The translations under genes were made by a program, and so were the position numbers. A stretch of DNA of 64,000 nt from Metridium senile (lineage: Eukaryota; Cnidaria; Anthozoa; Actiniaria; Metridiidae). Positions 25,303 to 38,600 of the stretch are shown here, piece by piece. Location of the stretch: positions 1 to 64,000 of the forward strand of contig CATKSA010000062.1 of assembly GCA_949775045.1 (NCBI GenBank), given 5' to 3'. The notes beneath the pieces were generated by a model. It made no database searches. It was not told the origin of the DNA and saw only the letters and a program-made list of their open reading frames with translations. Positions within the stretch are counted from its first letter, which is position 1. The number at the start of each line of letters is the position of its first letter.

Positions 25303-27088
25303 TAGGATTTTGTAGTTTTTTCTAAATAAAATCTTGCGCATTTATCAGCATGCTCTAATATTCTCAGACATTACTCACAGGGTCTAGGCGAAAATTTTGT
25401 GCCGAAAACCCCGATCTTTTTGACACATTTTCAGATCACCCTATAGGGCATATTGCATTGTGGGTAGGATTTTGTAGTTTTTTTCTAAATAAAATCTCGC
25501 GCATTGATCAGAATGCTCTAATATTCTCAGACATTACTCACAGGGTCTAGGCGAAAATTTTGTGCCGAAAACCCCGATCTTTTTGACACATTTTCAGATC
25601 ACCCTATAGGGCATATTGTATTCTGGGTAGGATTTTGTAGTTTTTTCTAAATAAAATCTTGCGCATTTATCAGAATGCTCTAATATTCTCAGACATTACT
25701 CACAGGTTCTAGGCGAAAATTTTGTGCCGAAAATCCTGATCTTTTTGACACATTTTCAGATCACCCTATAGGGCATATTGCATTGTGGGTAGGATTTTGT
25801 AGTTTTTTTCTAAATAAAATCTCGCGCATTGATCAGAATGCTCTAATAATCTCAGACATTACTCACAGGGTCTAGGCGAAAATTTTGTGCCGAAAACCCC
25901 GATCTTTTTGTCACATTTTCAGATCACCCTATAGGGCATATTGCATTCTGGGTAGGATTTTGTAGTTTTTTCTAAATAAAATCTTGCGCATTTATCAGAA
26001 TGCTCTAATATTCTCAGACATTACTCACAGGGTCTAGGCGAAAATTTTGTGCCGAAAACCCCGATCTTTTTGACACATTTTCAGATCACGCTATAGGGCA
26101 TATTGCATTGTGGGTAGGATTTTGTAGTTTTTTTCTAAATAAAATCTCGCGCATTGATCAGAATGCTCTAATATTCTCAGACATTACTCACAGGGTCTAG
26201 GCGAAAATTTTGTGCCGAAAACCCCGATCTTTTTGACACATTTTCAGATCACCCTATAGGGCATATTGCATTCTGGGTAGGATTTTGTAGTTTTTTCTAA
26301 ATAAAATCTTGCGCATTGATCAGAATGCTCTAATATTCTCAGACATTACTCACAGGGTCTAGGCGAAAATTTTGTGCCGAAAACCCCGATCTTTTTGACA
26401 CATTTTCAGATCACCCTATAGGGCATATTATATTCTGGGTAGGATTTTGTAGTTTTTTCTAAATAAAATCTTGCGCATTTATCAGCATGCTCTAATATTC
26501 TCAGACATTACTCACAGGGTCTAGGCGAAAATTTTGTGCCGAAAACCCCGATCTTTTTGACACATTTTCAGATCACCCTATAGGGCATATTGCATTGTGG
26601 GTAGGATTTTGTAGTTTGTTTCTAAATAAAATCTCGCGCATTGATCAGAATGCTCTAATATTCTCAGACATTACTCACAGGGTCTAGGCGAAAATTTTGT
26701 GCCGAAAACCCCGATCTTTTTGACACATTTTCAGATCACCCTATAGGGCATATTGCATTCTGGGTAGGATTTTGTAGTTTTTTCTAAATAAAATCTTGCG
26801 CATTGATCAGAATGCTCTAATATTCTCAGACATTACTCACAGGGTCTAGGCGAAAATTTTGTGCCGAAAACCCCGATCTTTTTGACACATTTTCAGATCA
26901 CCCTATAGGGCATATTATATTCTGGGTAGGATTTTGTAGTTTTTTCTAAATAAAATCTTGCGCATTTATCAGAATGCTCTAATATTCTCAGACATTACTC
27001 ACAGGGTCTAGGCGAAAATTTTGTGCCGAAAACCCCGATCTTTTTGACACATTTTCAGATCACCCTATAGGGCATATTGCATTCTGGG
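25303..27088 (+). repeat. Seven-monomer offset repeat with the SphI-creating AGCATGC variant, and a 487-bp triplet
   Basis: TATCAGCATGCTC, which creates GCATGC, occurs only at 25346 and 26483, 1137 bp (seven monomers) apart. Both copies are preceded by a T7 CTCGCGC monomer and a CTTGCGCATTGATC monomer ending ATTATATTC. The triplet then repeats in tandem at 26115-26601 and 26602-27088, the second without the C change. Private changes inside are ACAGGTTCTAGG and AAATCCTGATC near 25705-25740, TTTTTGTCACA near 25906, and CACGCTATA near 26087. Confidence 0.8.
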
Positions 27089-28060
27089 TAGGATTTTGTA
27101 GTTTTTTCTAAATACAATCTCGCGCATTGATCAGAATGCTCTAATATTCTCAGACATTACTCACAGGGTCTAGGCGAAAATTTTGTGCCGAAAACCCCGA
27201 TCTTTTTGACACATTTTCAGATCACCCTATAGGGCATATTGCATTCTGGGTAGGATTTAGTAGTTTTTTCTAAATAAAATCTTGCACATTGATCAGAATG
27301 CTCTAATATTCTCAGACATTACTCACAGGGTCTAGGCGAAAATTGTGTGCCGAAAACCCCGATCTTTTTGACACATTTTCAGATCACCCTATAGGGCATA
27401 TTGCATTCTGAGTAGGATTTTGTAGTTTTTTCTAAATAAAATCTTGCGCATTTATCAGAATGCTCTAATATTCTCAGACATTACTCACAGGGTCTAGGCA
27501 AAAATTTTGTGCCGAAAACCCCGATCTTTTTGACACATTTTCAGATCACCCTATAGGGCATATTGCATTCTGGGTAGGATTTTGTAGTTTTTTCTAAATA
27601 AAATCTTGCGCATTGATCAGAATGCTCTAATATTCTCAGACATTACTCACAGGGTCTAGGCGAAAATTTTGTGCCGAAAACCCCGATCTTTTTGACACAT
27701 TTTCAGATCACCCTATAGGGATATTATATTCTGGGTAGGATTTTGTAGTTTTTTCTAAATAAAATCTTGCGCATTTATCAGAATGCTCTAATATTCTCAG
27801 ACATTACTCACAGGGTCTAGGCGAAAATTTTGTGCCAAAAACCCCGATCTTTTTGACACATTTTCAGATCACCCTATAGGGCATATTGCATTGTGGGTAG
27901 GATTTTGTAGTTTTTTTCTAAATAAAATCTCGCGCATTGATCAGAATGCTCTAATATTCTCAGACATTACTCACAGGGTCTAGGCGAAAATTTTGTGCCG
28001 AAAACCCCGATCTTTTTGACACATTTTCAGATCACCCTATAGGGCATATTGCATTCTGGG
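27089..28060 (+). repeat. Six-monomer unit, first copy (972 bp)
   Basis: Monomers at 27089 (AATACAATCTCG), 27251 (TAGTAG, CTTGCACATT, GTGTGCC), 27413 (TAGGCAAAAA, after a CTGAGTAGG junction), 27575 (161 bp, with ATAGGGATATTATATTC missing the C of GGGCATATT), 27736 (GCCAAAAACC) and 27898 (T7, CTCGCGC). All markers, including the one-base deletion, recur 972 bp further on. Confidence 0.92.
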
Positions 28061-29032
28061 TAGGATTTTGTAGTTTTTTCTAAATACAATCTCGCGCATT
28101 GATCAGAATGCTCTAATATTCTCAGACATTACTCACAGGGTCTAGGCGAAAATTTTGTGCCGAAAACCCCGATCTTTTTGACACATTTTCAGATCACCCT
28201 ATAGGGCATATTGCATTCTGGGTAGGATTTAGTAGTTTTTTCTAAATAAAATCTTGCACATTGATCAGAATGCTCTAATATTCTCAGACATTACTCACAG
28301 GGTCTAGGCGAAAATTGTGTGCCGAAAACCCCGATCTTTTTGACACATTTTCAGATCACCCTATAGGGCATATTGCATTCTGAGTAGGATTTTGTAGTTT
28401 TTTCTAAATAAAATCTTGCGCATTTATCAGAATGCTCTAATATTCTCAGACATTACTCACAGGGTCTAGGCAAAAATTTTGTGCCGAAAACCCCGATCTT
28501 TTTGACACATTTTCAGATCACCCTATAGGGCATATTGCATTCTGGGTAGGATTTTGTAGTTTTTTCTAAATAAAATCTTGCGCATTGATCAGAATGCTCT
28601 AATATTCTCAGACATTACTCACAGGGTCTAGGCGAAAATTTTGTGCCGAAAACCCCGATCTTTTTGACACATTTTCAGATCACCCTATAGGGATATTATA
28701 TTCTGGGTAGGATTTTGTAGTTTTTTCTAAATAAAATCTTGCGCATTTATCAGAATGCTCTAATATTCTCAGACATTACTCACAGGGTCTAGGCGAAAAT
28801 TTTGTGCCAAAAACCCCGATCTTTTTGACACATTTTCAGATCACCCTATAGGGCATATTGCATTGTGGGTAGGATTTTGTAGTTTTTTTCTAAATAAAAT
28901 CTCGCGCATTGATCAGAATGCTCTAATATTCTCAGACATTACTCACAGGGTCTAGGCGAAAATTTTGTGCCGAAAACCCCGATCTTTTTGACACATTTTC
29001 AGATCACCCTATAGGGCATATTGCATTCTGGG
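28061..29032 (+). repeat. Six-monomer unit, second copy (972 bp)
   Basis: Tandem copy of 27089-28060. The one-base deletion ATAGGGATATT is at 27721 and 28693, and CTGAGTAGG at 27411 and 28383, both 972 bp apart. I saw no difference between the two copies by eye. A shared unique indel makes independent origin very unlikely. Confidence 0.92.
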
Positions 29033-31139
29033 TAGGATTTTGTAGTTTTTTCTAAATAAAATCTTGCGCATTTATCAGAATGTTCTAATATTCTCAGACA
29101 TTACTCACAGGGTCTAGGCGAACATTTTGTGCCGAAAACCCCGATCTTTTTGACACATTTTCAGATCACAGAATAGGGCATATTGCATTCTGTGTAGGAT
29201 TTTGTAGTTTTTTCTATAAAAAATCTTGCGCATTTATCAGAATGTTCTAATATTCTCAGACATTACTCACAGGGTCTAGGCGAAAATTTTGTGCCGAAAA
29301 CCCCGATCTTTTTGACACATTTTCAGATCACCCTATAGGGCATATTGCATTCTGGGTAGGATTTTGTAGTTTTTTCTAAATACAATCTCGCGCATTGATC
29401 AGAATGCTCTAATATTCTCAGACATTACTGACAGGGTCTAGGCGAAAATTTTGTGCCGAAAACCCCGATCTTTTTGACACATTTTCAGATCACCCTATAG
29501 GGCATATTGCATTCTGGGTAGGATTTAGTAGTTTTTTCTATAAAAAATCTTGCGCATTTATCAGAATGCTCTAATATTCTCAGACATTACTCACAGGGTC
29601 TAGGCGAAAATTTTGTGCCGAAAACCCCGATCTTTTTGACACATTTTCAGATCACCCTATAGGGCATATTGCATTCTGGGTAGGATTTTGTAGTTTTTTC
29701 TAAATACAATCTCGCGCATTGATCAGAATGCTCTAATATTCTCAGACATTACTCACAGGGTCTAGGCAAAAATTTTGTGCCGAAAACCCCGATCTTTTTG
29801 ACACATTTTCAGATCACCCTATAGGGCATATTGCATTCTGGGTAGGATTTAGTAGTTTTTTCTAAATAAAATCTTGCACATTGATCAGAATGCTCTAATA
29901 TTCTCAGACATTACTCACAGGGTCTAGGCAAAAATTTTGTGCCGAAAACCCCGATCTTTTTGACACATTTTCAGATCACCCTATAGGGCATATTGCATTC
30001 TGGGTAGGATTTTGTAGTTTTTTCTAAATAAAATCTTGCGCATTGATCAGAATGCTCTAATATTCTCAGACATTACTCACAGGGTCTAGGCGAAAATTTT
30101 GTGCCGAAAACCCCGATCTTTTTGACACATTTTCAGATCACCCTATAGGGCATATTGCATTCTGGGTAGGATTTAGTAGTTTTTTCTAAATAAAATCTTG
30201 CACATTGATCAGAATGCTCTAATATTCTCAGACATTACTCACAGGGTCTAGGCGAAAATTGTGTGCCGAAAACCCCGATCTTTTTGACACATTTTCAGAT
30301 CACCCTATAGGGCATATTGCATTGTGGGTAGGATTTTGTAGTTTTTTTCTAAATAAAATCTCGCGCATTGATCAGAATGCTCTAATATTCTCAGACATTA
30401 CTCACAGGGTCTAGGCGAAAATTTTGTGCCGAAAACCCCGATCTTTTTGACACATTTTCAGATCACCCTATAGGGCATATTGCATTCTGGGTAGGATTTA
30501 GTAGTTTTTTCTAAATAAAATCTTGCACATTGATCAGAATGCTCTAATATTCTCAGACATTACTCACAGGGTCTAGGCAAAAATTTTGTGCCGAAAACCC
30601 CGATCTTTTTGACACATTTTCAGATCACCCTATAGGGCATATTGCATTGTGGGTAGGATTTTGTAGTTTTTTCTAAATAAAATCTTGCGCATTGATCAGA
30701 ATGCTCTAATATTCTCAGACATTACTCACAGGGTCTAGGCGAAAATTTTGTGCCGAAAACCCCGATCTTTTTGACACATTTTCAGATCACCTTATAGGGC
30801 ATATTATATTCTGGGTAGGATTTTGTAGTTTTTTCTAAATAAAATCTTGCGCATTTATCAGAATGCTCTAATATTCTCAGACATTACTCACAGGGTCTAG
30901 GCAAAAATTTTGTGCCGAAAACCCCGATCTTTTTGACACATTTTCAGATCACCCTATAGGGCATATTGCATTCTGGGTAGGATTTAGTAGTTTTTTCTAA
31001 ATAAAATCTTGCACATTGATCAGAATGCTCTAATATTCTCAGACATTACTCACAGGGTCTAGGCGAAAATTGTGTGCCGAAAACCCCGATCTTTTTGACA
31101 CATTTTCAGATCACCCTATAGGGCATATTGCATTCTGGG

Positions 31140-31463
31140 TAGGATTTTGTAGTTTTTTCTAAATAAAATCTTGCGCATTGATTAGAATGCTCTAATATTC
31201 TCAGACATTACTCACAGAGTCTAGGCAAAAATTTTGTGCCGAAAACCCCGATCTTTTTGACAAATTTTCAGATCACCCTATAGGGCATATTGCATTCTGG
31301 GTAGGATTTAGTAGTTTTTTCTAAATAAAATCTTGCGCATTGATCAGAATGTTCTAATATTCTCAGACATTACTCACAGGGTCTAGGCGAAAATTTTGTG
31401 CCGAAAACCCCGATCTTTTTGACACATTTTCAGATCACCCTATAGGGCATATTGTATTCTAAG
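31140..31463 (+). repeat. Two-monomer block, copy 1 of 3 (CATTGATTAG with GACAAATTT)
   Basis: The first monomer carries three linked rare changes: CATTGATTAG, CACAGAGTCTAGGCAAAAA and GACAAATTTTC. The second is TAGTAG with CTTGCGCATTGATC and AATGTTC. The same pair lies at 33735 and 41357, that is 16 and 47 monomers further on. This copy ends GTATTCTAAG, whereas the other two end ATGGCATTGTGGG. Confidence 0.88.
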
Positions 31464-33734
31464 TAGGATTTTGTAGTTTTTTCTAAATAAAATCTTGCGC
31501 ACTTATCAGAATGCTCTAATATTCTCAGACATTACTCACAGGGTCTAGGCGAAAATTTTGTGCCGAAAACCCCGATCTTTTTGACACATTTTCAGATCAC
31601 CCTATAGGGCATATTGCATTGTGGGTAGGATTTTGTAGTTTTTTTCTAAATAAAATCTCGCGCATTGATCAGAATGCTCTAATATTCTCAGACATTACTC
31701 ACAGGGTCTAGGCGAAAATTTTGTGCCGAAAATCCCGATCTTTTTCACACATTTTCAGATCACCCTATAGGGCATATTGCATTCTGGATAGGATTTTGTA
31801 GTTTTTTCTAAATAAAATCTTGCGCATTTATCAGAATGTTCTAATATTCTCAGACATTACTCACAGGGTCTAGGCGAAAATTTTGTGCCGAAAACCCCGA
31901 TCTTTTTGACACATTTTCAGATCACACAATAGGGCATATTGCATTCTGTGTAGGATTTTGTAGTTTTTTCTATAAAAAATCTTGCGCATTTATCAGAATG
32001 CTCTAATATTCTCAGACATTACTCACAGGGTCTAGGCGAAAATTTTGTGCCGAAAACCCCGATCTTTTTGACACATTTTCAGATCACCCTATAGGGCATA
32101 TTGCATTCTGAGTAGGATTTTGCAGTTTTTTCTAAATAAAATCTTGCGCATTTATCAGAATGCTCTAATATTCTCAGACATTACTCACAGGGTCTAGGCA
32201 AAAATTTTGTGCCGAAAACCCCGATCTTTTTGACACATTTTCAGATCACCCTATAGGGCATATTGCATTCTGGGTAGGATTTTGTAGTTTTTTCTAAATA
32301 AAATATTGCGCATTGATCAGAATGCTCTAATATTCTCAGACATTACTCACAGGGTCTAGGCGAAAATTTTGTGCCGAAAACCCCGATCTTTTTGACACAC
32401 TTTCAGATCACCCTATAGGGCATATTATATTCTGGGTAGGATTTTGTAGTTTTTTTCTAAATAAAATCTTGCGCATTTATCAGAATGCTCTAATATTCTC
32501 AGACATTACTCACAGGCTCTAGGCGAAAATTTTGTGCCGAAAACCCCGATCTTTTTGACACATTTTCAGATCACCCTATAGGGCATATTGCATTGTGGGT
32601 AGGATTTTGTAGTTTTTTTCTAAATAAAATCTCGCGCATTGATCAGAATGCTCTAATATTCTCAGACATTACTCACAGGGTCTAGGCGAAAATTTTGTGC
32701 CGAAAACCCCGATCTTTTTGACACATTTTCAGATCACCCTATAGGGCATATTGCATTCTGGGTAGGATTTTGTAGTTTTTTCTAAATAAAATCTTGCGCA
32801 TTTATCAGAATGTTCTAATATTCTCAGACATTACTCACAGGGTCTAGGCGAAAATTTTGTGCCGAAAACCCCGATCTTTTTGACACATTTTCAGATCACA
32901 CAATAGGGCATATTGCATTCTGTGTAGGATTTTGTAGTTTTTTCTATAAAAAATCTTGCGCATTTATCAGAATGCTCTAATATTCTCAGACATTACTCAC
33001 AGGGTCTAGGCCAAAATTTTGTGCCGAAAACCCCGATCTTTTTGACACATTTTCAGATCACCCTATAGGGCATATTGCATTCTGGGTAGGATTTAGTAGT
33101 TTTTTCTAAATAAAATCTTGCACATTGATCAGAATGCTCTAATATTCTCAGACATTACTCACAGGGTCTAGGCGAAAATTGTGTGCCGAAAACCGCGATC
33201 TTTTTGACACATTTTCAGATCACCCTATAGGGCATATTGCATTCTGGGTAGGATTTTGTAGTTTTTTCTAAATAAAATCTTGCGCATTTATCAGAATGCT
33301 CTAATATTCTCAGACATTACTCACAGGGTCTAGGCGAAAATTTTGTGCCGAAAACCCCGATCTTTTTGACACATTTTCAGATCACCCTATAGGGCATATT
33401 GCATTCTGAGTAGGATTTTGTAGTTTTTTCTAAATACAATCTCGCGCATTGATCAGAATGCTCTAATATTCTCAGACATTACTCACAGGGTCTAGGCGAA
33501 AATTTTGTGCCGAAAACCCCGATCTTTTTGACACATTTTCAGATCACCCTATAGGGCATATTGCATTGTGGGTAGGATTTAGTAGTTTTTTCTAAATAAA
33601 ATCTTGCACATTGATCAGAATGCTCTAATATTCTCAGACATTACTCACAGGGTCTAGGCGAAAATTGTGTGCCGAAAACCCCGATCTTTTTGACACATTT
33701 TCAGATCACCCTATAGGGCATATTGCATTCTGGG

Positions 33735-34220
33735 TAGGATTTTGTAGTTTTTTCTAAATAAAATCTTGCGCATTGATTAGAATGCTCTAATATTCTCAGA
33801 CATTACTCACAGAGTCTAGGCAAAAATTTTGTGCCGAAAACCCCGATCTTTTTGACAAATTTTCAGATCACCCTATAGGGCATATTGCATTCTGGGTAGG
33901 ATTTAGTAGTTTTTTCTAAATAAAATCTTGCGCATTGATCAGAATGTTCTAATATTCTCAGACATTACTCACAGGGTCTAGGCGAAAATTTTGTGCCGAA
34001 AACCCCGATCTTTTTGACACATTTTCAGATCACCCTATAGGGCATATGGCATTGTGGGTAGGATTTTGTAGTTTTTTCTAAAAAAAATCTTGCGCATTGA
34101 TCAGAATGCTCTAATATTCTCAGACATTACTCACAGGGTCTAGACGAAAATTTTGTGCCGAAAACCCCGATCTTTTTGACACATTTTCAGATCACCCTAT
34201 AGGGCATATTGCATTCTGGG
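33735..34220 (+). repeat. Two-monomer block, copy 2, plus CTAAAAAAAATC monomer leading into M1
   Basis: Holds the linked set CATTGATTAG, CACAGAGTC and GACAAATTTTC, then the AATGTTC monomer ending ATATGGCATTGTGGG. The next monomer (34059) has CTAAAAAAAATC and TAGACGAAAA. The ATATGGC tail is found only here, at 41666 and at 43449. A CTAAAAAAAATC monomer directly precedes an M1 monomer here and again before 35680, 38438, 43626 and 45409. Confidence 0.85.
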
Positions 34221-35679
34221 TAGGATTTTGCAGTTTTTTCTATAAAAAATATTGCGCATTTATCAGAATGCTCTAATATTCTCAGACATTACTCACAGGG
34301 TCTAGGCAAAAATTTTGTTCCGAAAACCCCGATCTTTTTGACACATTTTCAGATCACCCTATAGGGCATATTGCATTCTGGGTAGGATTTTGTAGTTTTT
34401 TCTAAATAAAATCTTGCGCATTGATCAGAATGTTCTAATATTCTCAGACATTACTCACAGGGTCTAGGCGAAAATTTTGTGCCGAAAACCCCGATCTTTT
34501 TGACACATTTTCAGATCACCCTATAGGGCATATTGTATTCTAGGTAGGATTTTGTAGTTTTTTCTAAATAAAATCTTGCGCATTGATCAGAATGCTCTAA
34601 TATTCTCAGACATTACTCACAGGGTCTAGGCAAAAATTTTGTGCCGAAAACCCCGATCTTTTTGACACATTTTCAGATCACCCTATAGGGCATATTGTAT
34701 TCTGGGTAGGATTTTGTAGTTTTTTCTAAATAAAATCTTGCGCATTTATCAGAATGCTCTAATATTCTCAGACATTACTCACAGGGTCTAGGCGAAAATT
34801 TTGTGCCGAAAATCCCGATCTTTTTGACACATTTTCAGATCACCCTATAGGGCATATTGCATTCTGTGTAGGATTTTGTAGTTTTTTCTATAAAAAATCT
34901 TGCGCATTGATCAGAATGCTCTAATATTCTCAGACATTACTCACAGGGTCTAGGCGAAAATTTTGTGCCGAAAACCCCGATCTTTTTGACACATTTTCAG
35001 ATCACCCTATAGGGCATATTTCATTCTGGGTAGGATTTTGTAGTTTTTTCTAAATACAATCTCGCGCATTGATCAGAATGCTCTAATATTCTCAGACATT
35101 ACTCACAGGGTCTAGGCGAAAATTTTGTACCGAAAACCCCGATCTTTTTGACACATTTTCAGATCACCCTATAGGGCATATTGCATTCTGGGTAGGATTT
35201 AGTAGTTTTTTCTAAATAAAATCTTGCACATTGATCAGAATGCTCTAATATTCTCAGACATTACTCACAGGGTCTAGGCGAAAATTGTGTGCCGAAAACC
35301 GCGATCTTTTTGAAAAATTTTCAGATCACCCTATAGGGCATATTGCATTGTGGGTAGGATTTTATAGTTTTTTTCTAAATAAAATCTCGCGCATTGATCA
35401 GAATGCTCTAATATTCTCAGACATTACTCACAGGGTCTAGGCGAAAATTTTGTTCCGAAAACCCCGATCTTTTTGACACATTTTCAGATCACCCTATAGG
35501 GCATATTGCATTCTGGGTAGGATTTTGTAGTTTTTTCTAAAAAAAATCTTGCGCATTGATCAGAATGCTCTAATATTCTCAGACATTACTCACAGGGTCT
35601 AGACGAAAATTTTGTGCCGAAAACCCCGATCTTTTTGACACATTTTCAGATCACCCTATAGGGCATATTGCATTCTGGG
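34221..35679 (+). repeat. First M1 monomer and an eight-monomer lead-in to the ordered HOR
   Basis: It opens with the first M1-type monomer (TTTTGCAG, CTATAAAAAATATTGCGC, GGCAAAAATTTTGTTCCG). Two GTATTC-tailed monomers and a CATTTATCAG monomer with AAATCCCG follow, then CTATAAAAAATCTTGC (34869) and AATACAATCTCG with TTTGTACCG (35031). Next are TAGTAG with GTGTGCC and AAACCGCG (35193), TTTTATAG with T7 and TTTGTTCCG (35355), and CTAAAAAAAATC with TAGACG (35518). Most of this order returns near 44598-45408. Confidence 0.82.
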
Positions 35680-38600
35680 TAGGATTTTGCAGTTTTTTCT
35701 ATAAAAAATATTGCGCATTTATCAGAATGCTCTAATATTCTCAGACATTACTCACAGGGTCTAGGCAAAAATTTTGTTCCGAAAACCCCGATCTTTTTGA
35801 CACATTTTCAGATCACCCTATAGGGCATATTGCATTCTGGGTAGGATTTTGTAGTTTTTTATAAATAAAATCTTGCGCATTGATCAGAATGTTCTAATAT
35901 TCTCAGACATTACTCACAGGGTCTAGGCGAAAATTTTGTGCCGAAAACCCCGATCTTTTTGACACATTTTCAGATCACCCTATAGGGCATATTGTATTCT
36001 AGGTAGGATTTTGTAGTTTTTTCTAAATAAAATCTTGCGCATTTATCAGAATGCTCTAATATTCTCAGACATTACTCACAGGGTCCAGGCGAAAATTTTG
36101 TTCCGAAAACCCCGATCTTTTTGACACATTTTCAGATCACCCTATAGGGCATATTGCATTCTGGGTAGGATTTTGTAGTTTTTTTCTTAATAAAATCTTG
36201 CGCATTGATCAGAATGCTCTAATATTCTCAGACATTACTCACAGGGTCTAGACGAAAATTTTGTGCCGAAAACCCCGATCTTTTTGACACATTTTCAGAT
36301 CACCCTATAGGGCATATTGCATTCTGGGTAGGATTTTGCAGTTTTTTCTATAAAAAATATTGCGCATTTATCAGAATGCTCTAATATTCTCAGACATTAC
36401 TCACAGGGTCTAGGCAAAAATTTTGTTCCGAAAACCCCGATCTTTTTGACACATTTTCAGATCACCCTATAGGGCATATTGCATTCTGGGTAGAATTTTG
36501 TAGTTTTTTATAAATAAAATCTTGCGCATTGATCAGAATGTTCTAATATTCTCAGACATTACTCACAGGGTCTAGGCGAAAATTTTGTGCCGAAAACCCC
36601 GATCTTTTTGACACATTTTCAGATCACCCTATAGGGCATATTGCATTCTGGGTAGGATTTTGTAGTTTTTTTCTTAATAAAATCTTGCGCATTGATCAGA
36701 ATGCTCTAATATTCTCAGACATTACTCACAGGGTCTAGACGAAAATTTTGTGCCGAAAACCCCGATCTTTTTGACACATTTTCAGATCACCCTATAGGGC
36801 ATATTGCATTCTGGGTAGGATTTTGCAGTTTTTTCTATAAAAAATATTGCGCATTTATCAGAATGCTCTAATATTCTCAGACATTACTCACAGGGTCTAG
36901 GCAAAAATTTTGTTCCGAAAACCCCGATCTTTTTGACACATTTTCAGATCACCCTATAGGGCATATTGCATTCTGGGTAGGATTTTGTAGTTTTTTATAA
37001 ATAAAATCTTGCGCATTGATCAGAATGTTCTAATATTCTCAGACATTACTCACAGGGTCTAGGCAAAAATTTTGTGCCGAAAACCCCGATCTTTTTGACA
37101 CATTTTCAGATCACCCTATAGGGCATATTGTATTCTAGGTAGGATTTTGTAGTTTTTTCTAAATAAAATCTTGCGCATTTATCAGAATGCTCTAATATTC
37201 TCAGACATTACTCACAGGGTCCAGGCGAAAATTTTGTTCCGAAAACCCCGATCTTTTTGACACATTTTCAGATCACCCTATAGGGCATATTGCATTCTGG
37301 GTAGGATTTTGTAGTTTTTTTCTTAATAAAATCTTGCGCATTGATCAGAATGCTCTAATATTCTCAGACATTACTCACAGGGTCTAGACGAAAATTTTGT
37401 GCCGAAAACCCCGATCTTTTTGACACATTTTCAGATCACCCTATAGGGCATATTGCATTCTGGGTAGGATTTTGCAGTTTTTTCTATAAAAAATATTGCG
37501 CATTTATCAGAATGCTCTAATATTCTCAGACATTACTCACAGGGTCTAGGCAAAAATTTTGTTCCGAAAACCCCGATCTTTTTGACACATTTTCAGATCA
37601 CCCTATAGGGCATATTGCATTCTGGGTAGAATTTTGTAGTTTTTTATAAATAAAATCTTGCGCATTGATCAGAATGTTCTAATATTCTCAGACATTACTC
37701 ACAGGGTCTAGGCGAAAATTTTGTGCCGAAAACCCCGATCTTTTTGACACATTTTCAGATCACCCTATAGGGCATATTGCATTCTGGGTAGGATTTTGTA
37801 GTTTTTTATAAATAAAATCTTGCGCATTGATCAGAATGTTCTAATATTCTCAGACATTACTCACAGGGTCTAGGCGAAAATTTTGTGCCGAAAACCCCGA
37901 TCTTTTTGACACATTTTCAGATCACCCTATAGGGCATATTGTATTCTAGGTAGGATTTTGTAGTTTTTTCTAAATAAAATCTTGCGCATTTATCAGAATG
38001 CTCTAATATTCTCAGACATTACTCACAGGGTCCAGGCGAAAATTTTGTTCCGAAAACCCCGATCTTTTTGACACATTTTCAGATCACCCTATAGGGCATA
38101 TTGCATTCTGGGTAGGATTTTGTAGTTTTTTTCTTAATAAAATCTTGCGCATTGATCAGAATGCTCTAATATTCTCAGACATTACTCACAGGGTCTAGAC
38201 GAAAATTTTGTTCCGAAAACCCCGATCTTTTTGACACATTTTCAGATCACCCTATAGGGCATATTGCATTCTGGGTAGGATTTTGTAGTTTTTTCTAAAA
38301 AAAATCTTGCGCATTGATCAGAATGCTCTAATATTCTCAGACATTACTCACAGGGTCTAGACGAAAATTTTGTGCCGAAAACCCCGATCTTTTTGACACA
38401 TTTTCAGATCACCCTATAGGGCATATTGCATTCTGGGTAGGATTTTGCAGTTTTTTCTATAAAAAATATTGCGCATTTATCAGAATGCTCTAATATTCTC
38501 AGACATTACTCACAGGGTCTAGGCAAAAATTTTGTTCCGAAAACCCCGATCTTTTTGACACATTTTCAGATCACCCTATAGGGCATATTGCATTCTGGGT

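Larger units (their letters stand above)
18649..25789 (+). repeat. Array domain marked by AATAATC, AACTCCG and ATTATATTC
   Basis: T7-CTCGCGC monomers here usually carry AATAATC, many with AAAACTCCG. They alternate with AATGTTC monomers, with monomers ending ATTATATTCTGGG, and with TAGGCAAAAATT monomers. AATAATC copies lie at 18700, 18863, 19674, 19837, 20324, 20487, 21298, 21785, 22596, 23569 and 25841 (the last just past the edge). The spacings are whole multiples of the monomer (1 to 14). An 8-monomer spacing (1298 bp) joins the only two TAGTTTGTTCTAAAT monomers, at 21410 and 22708. The marker set is rare before 11.5 kb and the combination is absent after 34 kb. Confidence 0.8.
29033..34220 (+). 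repeat. Mosaic interval of mixed monomer classes
   Basis: No single period holds. It contains the rest of a triad (29033, with GATCACAGAA), several TAGTAG/CTTGCACATT monomers, a monomer at 29519 mixing TAGTAG with CTATAAAAAATC, and two triads at 31626 and 32600 (six monomers apart, 974 bp). From 33411 the monomers begin the order that recurs at 42654. Private changes include ACTGACAGG near 29429, CCTTATAGG near 30791, TTCTAAGTAGG near 31459, TTTCACACA near 31745, TTCTGGATAGG near 31786, ACAGGCTCTAGG near 32513, and AAACCGCGATC near 33192. Confidence 0.8.
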
